Part shown: piece after piece, positions 55,611-64,000 of the stretch | How the letters are laid out: each line of letters opens with the position of its first letter | How positions within the stretch are numbered: position 1 is the stretch's first letter | NCBI RefSeq assembly: GCF_963678635.1 | Contig: NC_087065.1 | Span: 13,740,743-13,804,742 of the forward strand | DNA length: 64,000 nt | DNA from: Symsagittifera roscoffensis | Taxonomy: Eukaryota > Xenacoelomorpha > Acoela > Convolutidae | Direction of reading: 5' to 3' | Made by a program: the position numbers and the translations under genes | Notes under the pieces: model-generated | What the model was told of the DNA's origin: nothing | What the model saw: only the letters and a program-made list of their open reading frames with translations | Databases searched by the model: none

Positions 55611-56447
55611 TAACCAAGTTTCCGTCGTGTTTTTGTCTCTTTTAACCAAAAATGGTCTTGAAAAATAGCGCAAATCAATAGAAACACATTCAACATGTCT
55701 GCGTGATCAATTTTATTGAAATTAAACGGTACGGCTGTCTGAAAAAAAAAAATTTTGTCTGCTGAAATTTGCCATTTTCCGCAAAAAATTGGTCATCAGA
55801 GCAACAGTTTCAGTAGATGATTTAAAGCCTTTTACTTTATAGCAGTCAAGTATATATAATAAATATAATCTCGATGAAAATAAGCAAACAGGGAGAAATT
55901 CCGCTTAAAAACTAATTTTAATTGAGTTATAGCAACCATTAATAAGTATCTATTATACGCCTGTTGAAATAATTAAAACTTTTTCAATATTAGAAAAATT
56001 TTGTCATAAAAGTTAGCATTTATACGAATATTTTTCAAAATTTGAACAGCATTTGTCAATGGTGTTATAACTAAAATGTGACCTTTGAAATGGTACCAGC
56101 TGGTGATTTAAAAATTCAGGGCTTTGAGCTCATTTGGGAAACCGTTTGACATTTAAATTGAAGAATGTGGGCGCTGAAGGTTCCTCTGGATAACTTTTTA
56201 CACCATCAGACAAGTTTTCCCGCTTTGAACTCAGGGCATCAATAAGCTCAGATTGGCTTAGTTGCTATAGCTCTCAGAAGATATCAACATCTGTGACTCT
56301 GATTAGGACATAGATATACATTAAAAAAGTGAAAAACAAATAGTCAACTTTGAGAGACATATCAACCGAAAACGGCAGCCACCAGAATGTTGAAAAAAAA
56401 TAAAAAAATTGCCTATTAAAAACGATTACAATATTTATTACTTCAAA

Positions 56448-56871
56448 CAGGGGCGGATCTAGGATTTTCTCGAGAGGGGGGCGGATTTTCAAAATTTTTT
56501 TCGAAAATTTTGTCGAGCTTTTTTTTAGGTCGACCGAATTGATTTTTTGAGCTCTCTCTTAGCACGCTTTAGTCCCTGTTTTGGCCAAATTTTTTGCGCC
56601 GCAGGCAAAATTTTGAAAAAATAGCCGAAAAAAAGCGTTTTTAGGCACTTTTTGGAAAATGTTTACCAAAAAATCGCGTTTTTTTGGCGCGCGCTCCCCC
56701 CTCAAAATTAGTATATTTTAGCGCCGAAGGCACCTTCAGAAAAATTTTAGGGTCGGTCGGCCAAAAATAGATTTCTTAAAAAGTACCAAAGGGGGGCCTT
56801 GGGCCGGCAGGGGTCGAATCCCTGAGAGGAAGGCGTCGGCCGACCCCCCCCCCCCCCTAAATCCGCCCCTG
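56448..56871. mobile_element. hAT-type MITE (424 bp) with 8-bp target duplication
   Basis: The ends are CAGGGGCGGATCTAGG at the left and CTAAATCCGCCCCTG at the right, a TIR of about 15 bp with one mismatch starting CAGGG as in many hAT elements. It is flanked on both sides by ACTTCAAA (56440-56447 and 56872-56879), a perfect 8-bp duplication that is diagnostic of hAT transposition. It has no coding capacity. A poly-C run of about 14 lies next to the right end. Confidence 0.9.
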
Positions 56872-57255
56872 ACTTCAAAGATGTTAGCTCTTTTCCATTC
56901 CACCCTCCTCCCCACCCTCACCCAAAATAAGTTATAAAAACTTTATTTCAAAACTTTTTTTGTGTTTCAATAAAAAAATGAATTTGAAACGAGCATTAAA
57001 TTCAATCCGCAAAAAACTTGAGCGTGAACAAAAGTCAAGGTTGTTCTGAAAAAAAAAGAAACGACCTACAAAAGTTATTTAATATTTGTAGCCGGCCATT
57101 GAGTTGTCGGGGCTCACAACTGACGTGATTTTCAGATGACAAAACATATGAGCTGCAAACTATTATTTTCGTGCTAAAAATAGGAGCGAAGCGAAGCAGA
57201 GCAGCGTTTCTTACTTGTCGAAGCTGCATGGAAAATTAATTTACAAGTCATCGTC

Positions 57256-57600
57256 GTAAAATTTCGGTGCATACAGTTAACCGATGTGTCAGTAAATTAC
57301 CAGATCAGTACACAAATTTACGTAATAATAACATCAATTGCGGAATTAAAGAATTATAGAGTAAAGGTTTCATGAGGTAAAACAAAAATTTTAAAACTAC
57401 GGGGCGCATAGGAAAAGTTATTTTCTTCCATTTTTTATTCACTTTTTGTTTTGAGCAGAAAATTTGTAATTTTGTAAAAGTCTCAGTTTTTAGCTAATGG
57501 GAGAACGTAACTGAATCATGAATTTTCGGTTTACTGATCTGGTCCGCCCGTTTTCGGGTTACTGATACGTCGATTTACTGACCGTAAAATTTACCACCGT
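57256..57600. repeat. Weak inverted-repeat segment
   Basis: accagatcagta near 57300 is answered by tactgatctggt near 57532, with related cagtaaatt/gatttactg words further out. This may be an old MITE. No target duplication was found. The rest of 56880-58028 shows no gene. Confidence 0.35.
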
Positions 57601-58028
57601 AAAATCAATACTTTAGGACCCTCATTAAGTTCATCATCGCCAACAAAATTTGTCTTGCGTGTGGTTTATAGCATCGAGTTACACCTTAAAGGCTTCAAAA
57701 AGCCTCGAAATTACCCTCGCAAAACTTTGATAATCTTGCCTAAACTGTTTTGAAAAATATGCTGTCAAAAAAAATAATGATATATTGATTAATTTATTTT
57801 CAACAAACGTCATTGTGAAAACAGTTTTCGAAACTGAATTTCTTTTTCTAGTTACGCTTTGTTCAACTTAAGGAGCTTTTGCTTACGCGAAATCACAACA
57901 ATCGAATGAAAAAAGCGTTTGCTGGAGAACAATTAGATGAATGTATGAAAACACTTTGAATTCTCCTGACAAAACCGGGTCAAACACTTTGAGTAAAATT
58001 GATCAGTAAAGGTTTGCAAAGCAATTGT

Positions 58029-58562
58029 AACAAGACTGCTCGTATCAGGGCGAATTCCTGAATGTCCCAACTGCCTTTTAAGGTTTATGGAGTAGTAAAA
58101 AGATTTTAAAAAAATTAAATGTAATAAAATAAAATGAATTTTTTTCTTGTAAAATCTGAATTTTTATTATAAAATCATCTCCCACACGCCATATAAACTA
58201 CAAAAGAATAAATTTCGCTCATTTTAAAAAAAATAATGGCAAATAAGCTTCTTTCAACCAATTTGGAACAATTTTTGAGACGGATTAAATCTCGCTTACG
58301 CGTTAATAGCGTGAACTATATCGCGCGCGTTAATTGTCCCAAATTGGCCAAAATGGCAATCTTTAAACCCCCATAACTTTACGAACAATGATCACAGGTG
58401 AGATATCTTTTCAAATTTAAGCTCAGGACAACAATAACTTTTGAATGTTATTAAAAAATTCCGTCAAAAATGGCTAGTTAAAACGTCGAAATTTGTCTGA
58501 AGAAAAAAAAACCCACCCCGAGCACAAATATTCCGTTACTTTTGTATCGAAAGTCGGAAGAA
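58029..58562 (-). mobile_element. R1 repeat, reverse copy with eroded hairpin
   Basis: It starts aacaagactgctcgtatcag and ends cgaaagtcggaagaaaa. The hairpin arm is mutated (gcgaattcctg), while the central palindrome and other blocks remain. Confidence 0.88.
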
Positions 58563-59103
58563 AAACTTCTTCGTTACCTTATTTCGACCTTTATCGCATA
58601 TAGAAGCTGAAATTTTTAAATTTGAAGGAGCAATTGAACGAAGAATTTGTTCATGTTTTTGTGGTTTTCTCTGCACTTATTCAAGAAGCAGGCATGCAAC
58701 TGTAATATTTGACGGATGAAATAGCTATGAAATAAAAAGTATATAGCCTTACCAAATAAAATGCGTTTCACGGGTTTTATTTGCCATCAACTCGGTCCGA
58801 CTCACCGGGTCAAGCCGAAATGTGATACGACATGAAACTTTGACATGTGATGAATGAAACAGTTTTAAAAGATGAGCTAAGGGGATCAAAAAGAAATGAA
58901 TGTTGGATATTCAAAAGGATTCGTCAAACAGCCCGTTTTTTGACGCTGGAAATTTCATTTTTCAATTTTTTGCTTGTCGTTTTAGCGCTACATAAAGACA
59001 ACGACAACTGTATATTCAATAGTCAATAGTGTATAGACAATAGTATATCAAATTTTTCAACCATTTTCACGGTTGCTAGACCTTCACTTGGCAGTGTCAT
59101 CGG

Positions 59104-59350
59104 CAGGGGCGGATCTAGGATTTTCTCGAGGGGGGTTTTCAAAAAACTATTGAAAATTTTTGAAAAAACAGTTAAAAAAAGCCGTTGTTGCGCACCTTTG
59201 GGGAAATTTTGACAAAAAAATGAGGTCTTTTGGCGCGCGCTCCCCCTCACAGTAAGTGTATATTAGCGTCAAAGGCGCCTTTAGAAAAATTTTAGGGTCG
59301 GTCGGCCGAAAAAGGATTTCTTAAAAAGTATCTTTGGGTCGGCAGTCTTT
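59104..59350. mobile_element. hAT-type MITE, right-truncated copy
   Basis: The left end CAGGGGCGGATCTAGG and internal words gggtcggtcggcc and tttcttaaaaagta match 56448-56871. The right TIR is missing. It runs into a palindrome-rich stretch (cccccttttgcaaaagggg near 59359), related in style to the 17190 palindrome. Confidence 0.75.
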
Positions 59351-59631
59351 AAGTATATCCCCCTTTTGCAAAAGGGGAGGGAGAGATTCATTACTAGGTA
59401 AAAAAATCTCATATGCTTAAGCGTTGATTTCTTTCTTTATAGGGGGTATTCGTTGCTAGGTACCCGACCGAGGGGGGATAAAGTTAATTTTTATAGGGAT
59501 TGAAAAAATTTGTCCTCGCATTGGTAATAATTTGATCACTCATTAGTAATACCAATATTTATTAATAGCTATCTATTCTATTAATATTCGAGATTGAAGA
59601 CTCGTTTCAGAAGTGGCTGGTATATCTTTAC

Positions 59632-59782
59632 CATGCTCCAGTGGTATGGTCGGCAGAAGCTGGCGGGAAAGACCCAGCCGTAGGAGGAGAGGACGACCAT
59701 CTTCACTGGCATATTCAACAGCAGCAGAATGTCACTCACAATCATCGACACCATCAACATATTCGGAACACTACGAAGCTTC
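59632..59782 (-). CDS. Class A GPCR exon: TM2 to start of TM3
   Basis: A 151-nt exon bounded by an acceptor (gttttag, 59783-59784) and a donor (gtaaag from 59631). It encodes one base of a split codon plus 50 residues. The sequence LRSVPNMLMVSMIVSDILLL is a typical TM2 with the conserved Asp (D2.50 in VSD). It is followed by a first extracellular loop with a Trp (YGW) and the conserved Cys (FCRPYHW). The reading frame joins in phase 0 to the exon at 22604-23632. The TM1 exon should lie further upstream (right); none was recognised before the window end. GC content is well above the surroundings. Confidence 0.88.
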
Positions 59783-59819
59783 CTAAAACATCAAGAACCA
59801 CAATATAAGTTATTGCATT

Positions 59820-60361
59820 TTTTGTTCCGACTTTCGATACGAAATTAAAGGAATATTTGTGCTCGGGGTGGGTTTTTTTTTCTTCAGACAAATTTCGACT
59901 TTTTAACTAGCCATTTTTGACGGAATTTTTAAAAATCATTCGAAAGGTATTGTTGTCCTGAACTTAAATTTGAAAAGATATTTCACCTGTGATTATTTTT
60001 CGTAAAGTTATGGGGGTTTAAAGATTGGTATTTTGGCGCCAATTTGGGACAATTAACGCGCGATATATTTCGCGCTATTAACGCGTAAGCGGAGAGTTAA
60101 TCCGTCTTAGAAATCGTTCCAAATTAGTTTAACGAAGCTTATTTGCCATAATTGATTTGTTACAAGTAGCGAAATCTATCCTTTTGTACTTAATATGGCG
60201 TGTGGGGGGATGATTTTTATAAAAAAAATTTCAAATTTTTGAAAAAAAAAATTTTTCATTTTGTTTTATTACTTTTAATTTTATAATGATATTAGTGCTC
60301 CATAAACCTTAATGGGCAGTCGGAACATTCAGGGCTTCGCCCTGATACGAGCAGTCCTGTT
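59820..60361 (+). mobile_element. R1 repeat, forward full-length copy upstream of the TM2 exon
   Basis: It starts tttgttccgactttcgatac, 38 bp from the TM2 exon, and ends ttcgccctgatacgagcagt followed by cctgt. All blocks are present. Confidence 0.9.
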
Positions 60362-60442
60362 TACTTTTGCTTTGGAGACAAAGTTGTGTCACTAAAGAAG
60401 ATACGAAGGCTTTTCACATGAATTGAGCAAGCAAAACCGTCT

Positions 60443-60835
60443 TTTTGTTCCGACCTTTGAAGAAAGTGACGGAATATTTGTTCTAGGAGTTGTTTTTTTT
60501 TTCTCCTGACAATCTTCGACTTTTTAAGTAGCAACTTTTGACAAAATATTTTTTATTATCCGATTACTATTGTTGTTTTCAGCTCAAATTTAAAATTTTT
60601 TTTTACTTGTGATCATTTTTTCTTGAGTTATGCAGTTTAAAGGTTGCCGACTTGGCCGATTTAAGATAATTTACGTGCGATATATTTCTCAGTGTTAACG
60701 CGTAAGCGGAGCATTAATCCCTCTTAGACTCGTTCCAAATAGCTCTTTTGTCTATTTACTATTTTTCTAATGCAAAATACTTGACTTGCTGCTTAATATA
60801 ACGTGTGGGATGGTTTTCGAAGAAACAAGTCTGGA
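60443..60835 (+). mobile_element. R1 repeat, diverged forward copy lacking the hairpin end
   Basis: It starts ctttttgttccgacctttga, has eroded blocks through the central palindrome and the cgtgtgggatggtttt word, then breaks off just before the next R1 copy. The two are head to tail. Confidence 0.75.
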
Positions 60836-60849
60836 CAAGGTTTTGAATT

Positions 60850-61386
60850 TTTGTTCCGACTTTCGATACAAAAGTAACGGAATATTTGTGCTCGGGGTGG
60901 ATTTTTTTTTTCTTCAGACAAATTTCGACTTTTTAACTAGCCATTTTTGACGGAATTTTTTTATATCATTCAAAAGGTATTGTTGTCCTGAGCTTAAATT
61001 TGAAAAGATATTTTACCTGTGATAATTTTTTGTAAAGTTATTGGGGTTTAAAGATTGCCATTTTGGCCGATTTGGGACAATTAACGCGCGATAAATTTCG
61101 CGCTATTAACGCGTAAGCGGAGAGTTAATCCGTCTTAAAATCGTTCCAAATTGGTTGAACGAAGCTTATTTGCCATAATTGATTTCTTACAAGGAACGAA
61201 ATCTATCTTTTTGTACTTTATATGGCGTGTGGGGGAATGATTTTCATTTAAAAAATTTCAAATTTTAGAAAAAAAAAATTTCCTTATATTTATTTCATTT
61301 AATTTTTTATGTTTTTACTGCTGCTCCTTAAACCTTAAAAGGCAGTCGGAACATTCAGGGCTTCGCCCTGATACGAGCAGTCTTGT
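60850..61386 (+). mobile_element. R1 repeat, best forward copy (family reference)
   Basis: Family structure read from this copy. The 5' end is ttgttccgactttcg; near the 3' end (around 61340) its complement agtcggaac recurs as a subterminal inverted repeat. It is followed by the hairpin CAGGGC-TTC-GCCCTG and the terminal atacgagcagtcttgtt. The centre has a near-palindrome gcgcgataaatttcgcgc between two ATTAACGCG words. There is no ORF. An inverted copy of the 5' end lying inside a 3' hairpin is the arrangement described for Helentron-derived non-autonomous elements. The classical Helitron CTRR end is not present (CTTG). Confidence 0.85.
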
Positions 61387-61437
61387 TTTTCTTTAAAATT
61401 TTATCAGATATTTTAAGCAAACACTTTTCAAAAGAGC

Positions 61438-61493
61438 TGAAAAGGCAGTCGTAACATTCAAGGTTTTGCCTTGATACGAGAAGCAATGTTGTG
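61438..61493 (+). repeat. R1 3'-end fragment
   Basis: Only the terminal part remains: ggcagtcgtaacattcaagg, then ttgccttgatacgag. It lies about 50 bp after the preceding copy. Confidence 0.75.
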
Positions 61494-62923
61494 TTCGTCA
61501 CTGATGCAATTTTTCATTTGCAATTGCTTATGTTATTTAAGAAAGACATTTTTGAAGTGTATTCATAACTCAATTTATTCCGCGTAAAACAGGAAGATAA
61601 AAAATGAATGTGACGTTTTGCAGGAATTCTATGAAGTCTGTGAAATTTTAGGACAACAAAAAATAACAGCAGAAAAAGGGAGGTTAACCGTATCAAAACT
61701 CATACGTCAGAAAACTGCTCAAAGTGTGTTTTGACTCATTAGATTTCATAGAGCATAGAAATTGGTATCGCGATTTTTTCCCAAGAAAACTTCCAAAATT
61801 GAGCATAACTGCTTTTAGATTACGGCACAGCCTTGAATAATACAACAAAGCCCTGTAAAAAGTCTCAGATAATATCGGTACAGAAGGTGTTGATAAATTA
61901 CAAAATCTGAACTTTTTGTGGCCCCAACAGTCAATATAAACTGATTAAATGCCAGTTTTTGAGTCGTAAAGGAAATTTAAAAGCCCAATTCGCTTGCTTC
62001 AGTTTACTTTCGAACTGTTTTGATTGTGGTAGATCTCGATACTCATAAATAATTCACATTATGCTTTCAGCATTTTAGAGCAAAATTTACAAAGCGCGCC
62101 CCTACTTAGTCAAGTAGAATGCCAAAATAATTCACACTGCGCTATCAGCATCTTAGATTAAATTTACAAAGCGCATTACTTAGTCAAGAAGAATACCAAA
62201 AGAACAACTTAAGGATTCCCCTTCACATTTTTTTTAAAATAAAAACTGGCTTTTGTAAAGACTTATAAGAAACACAAATAAAATTTATTTTTAGATTTTT
62301 TATAGATTTGAGCGCAAGAAGTCAGAAAGTCAATATTCTCTTCAGAGAACAATAGTTTTTTGTCAGAAAAAGCTATAATTTCAATGAAAAAATTGGTCTG
62401 AAAAACCAAATCAAGTTCATTTTTTTTCGAAAGTGGCAACAAGTAAAAGCTTAAAAACAGTTTTCAAAAAGAATTTACAGGCTTTACAAAACTTTAGCCA
62501 GCAAATTTTTGAGAGCAAAAAATAACACTAAAACGACTGCTTGAATCAGAAGCAATCAAGAAACACAAAGACTTGAAATTATGTGAAATTGGTTCCCACA
62601 AAATTGCTTTTTGATAAATTTTCAAATACAAATGAAAAGAAAATGATTTTGTTTTCAGACAATTGTTGACAATTACTCAACACAAACTATGTAAAATGCA
62701 AATTTATTGACAAACATCTGAGAAAGTATTAATACATCCAAAAAACTTGCCTCAAGTTAATTTGGAGCTATAAATTAGCTTCTTAAGAAAGCAAATTTAG
62801 CTATTCTAGGAAACTCACAGCTTTAAAAAAAAAGTGATCACAGGTTAAATAACTTTATAAACTTGACTCCAGTAATTTACTGGAAATGTTACAAAAGTTT
62901 TGTTTTAAGCCAATGCTTAAAAA
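61494..62923. other. AT-rich intron or upstream DNA, no gene seen
   Basis: Short ORFs without motifs. A local direct repeat of about 60 bp (aattcacat/aattcacac, gctttcagca/gctatcagca, aaatttacaaagcgc) occurs at about 62050-62175. An R1-like scrap (gtgatcacaggttaaata) lies near 62834. The TM1 exon of the receptor was looked for on the minus strand and not found. Confidence 0.4.
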
Positions 62924-63463
62924 CAACAAGACTGCTCGTATCAGGGCCGAAGCCCTGAAAATTCCGACTACCTTTTAAGGTTTATGGGGCAGTAATAACA
63001 TTAAAAAATGTTAAATGTGAAAAAACAAAATGAAATTTTTTTTTTTTGAAATTTGAATTTTTTTTGATGAAAATCATCACCCCACACGCCATATAAAGTA
63101 CAAAAGGATAGATTTCGCTCCTTGTAACAAATTAATTATGGCAAATAAGCTTCTTTCAACCAATTTGGAACGATTTCTAAGACGGATTAACTCTCCGCTT
63201 ACGCGTTAATAGCGCGAAATATATCGCGCGTTAATTGTCCCAAATTGGCCAAAATACCAATCTTTAAACCCCCATAACTTTACGAAAAATATTCACAGGT
63301 GAAATATCTTTTCAAATTTAAGTTCAGGACAACAATACCTTTCGAATGATATAAAAAAATTCCATCAAAAATGGCTAGTTAAAAAGTCGAAATTTATCTG
63401 AAGAAAAAAAAAACCACCCCGAGCACAAATATTCCGTTACTTTCGTATCGAAAGTCGGAACAA
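62924..63463 (-). mobile_element. R1 repeat, reverse full-length copy
   Basis: It starts caacaagactgctcgtatca and ends cgaaagtcggaacaa. The hairpin has one inserted base (cagggccgaagccctg). All blocks are present. Confidence 0.9.
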
Positions 63464-64000
63464 TTATTATCTGATGCAAAAAAAACATCGAGCTAAAAAC
63501 ATTTTTTTATTGAAATTGAAACCTACATTTTGAGAAAAAAAATGAAATATAGCAAAACAAGCCTAGTACCATATCTAATTTAATGTTGGCTATGTTCCAA
63601 AAATAGACTGGCCAATTTTGAACCATTTTTAATGAAAAATTATCGATTAGCGGCCTGATTACTCGCGCTATTCCTGTTTTTCCAAATGTATGCGCAGCGG
63701 AACGAAACAAAGCAAGCTGTTTTTTGATTGCCTTTCGCTTTGCCCTCTGAGTTCGATGTTTGCACTGCCTTTTGAGTTTGATATTTGACTGAAAATTCAT
63801 TTGAAAACTTAATACAATGTACTTATTTATGCTGTTTCTTTGTATTAGATCTGCAACAGTACGGCAAAATTGATTTCTCAAAAACAAACTGAAATGAATG
63901 CTTTGTTAAATGTCGTGTTTTTCAAAACATTAAAATGGCTGAAACCAAAAAAAAAATAACAAGCAGTATTTTTTCTTTAAAAATATCATAGATGGAATAG
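63464..64000. other. Right edge of the window, no supported gene
   Basis: A minus-strand ORF of 126 codons (63507-63887) is Lys/Arg-rich in the middle and hydrophobic at the end, with no recognised motif and AT-rich codon use like non-coding DNA. It is not called as a gene. Confidence 0.35.

Larger units (their letters stand above)
23633..59631 (-). other. ~36-kb GPCR intron filled with mobile elements
   Basis: The donor is at 59631 (catg|gtaaag) and the acceptor at 23633 (attccag|gcc) on the minus strand, phase 0. Joining the two exons puts 25 residues between the extracellular Cys (C3.25) and the Arg of DRW (R3.50), exactly the class A spacing. The intron holds the 18.9-kb Ty3 element in antisense orientation to the receptor, several R1 copies, a hAT MITE pair and a TIR element. 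No other exon was recognised inside it. Confidence 0.85.

Noticed and set aside
60850..61386. R1 as a classical Helitron
   Set aside because: The 3' hairpin is right, but the terminus reads CTTG, not CTRR, and the 5' end is not TC-type. The asymmetric inverted repeat fits Helentron-type elements better.
63507..63887. 126-codon minus-strand ORF as a possible TM1 exon or basic protein
   Set aside because: It lacks a TM1 Gly-Asn pattern and splice sites in the right phase, and its composition looks like random AT-rich sequence.

Overview
The window is eukaryotic, AT-rich invertebrate DNA. The evidence is a spliced seven-transmembrane receptor gene, BEL/Pao and Ty3-type LTR retrotransposons, hAT and Helentron-like non-autonomous elements, and the lack of prokaryotic gene organisation. 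BEL/Pao elements are a metazoan group, so I read it as an invertebrate animal. I cannot name the species. Almost everything here is mobile DNA, and much of it lies inside one host intron.

Layout. Positions 1-14099 hold a minus-strand BEL/Pao retrotransposon. A 6511-bp part of it is present twice in direct tandem (units 1077-7587 and 7588-14098) with no difference in any stretch I compared. Gag, protease, RT/RNase H and integrase remnants are recognisable. Both copies carry the same stops and frame breaks and lack the RT catalytic core, so the element was dead before it was duplicated. Positions 14100-20456 hold a MULE-transposase fragment, a further BEL 5' fragment (17379-18797) between ~500-bp direct repeats, and copies of an interspersed repeat called R1 here. 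Positions 22604-23632 (minus strand) are the 3' exon (TM3 to C-terminus) of a class A GPCR. Its TM2 exon is at 59632-59782 on the same strand. The two join in phase and restore the exact Cys3.25-to-Arg3.50 spacing, so an intron of about 36 kb fills 23633-59631.

Inside that intron are a TIR-bounded element with an internal 128-bp minisatellite (24848-26344), a complete Ty3/Metaviridae element of about 18.9 kb (32834-51741), many R1 copies and two hAT MITE copies. R1 is about 530 bp and has Helentron-like ends.

The 18.9-kb element is the most interesting object. It has 410-bp LTRs that differ at one base by my reading, and a 4-bp ATAG target duplication. Its coding order is a basic pre-gag ORF, gag-PR-RT-RH-IN in one frame with two in-frame TAA stops, two small hydrophobic ORFs, a 378-codon ORF with no methionine, an Env-like glycoprotein with one in-frame TAA, and a 601-aa orphan ORF. 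Adjacent downstream ORFs overlap by 4 or 13 nt (ATGA type) or sit 5 nt apart, like a coupled polycistronic block. The Env-like protein reminds me of the glycoprotein of Jingchuvirales (chuviruses) rather than the baculovirus-F-like Env of insect errantiviruses. That is recollection and needs a profile search.
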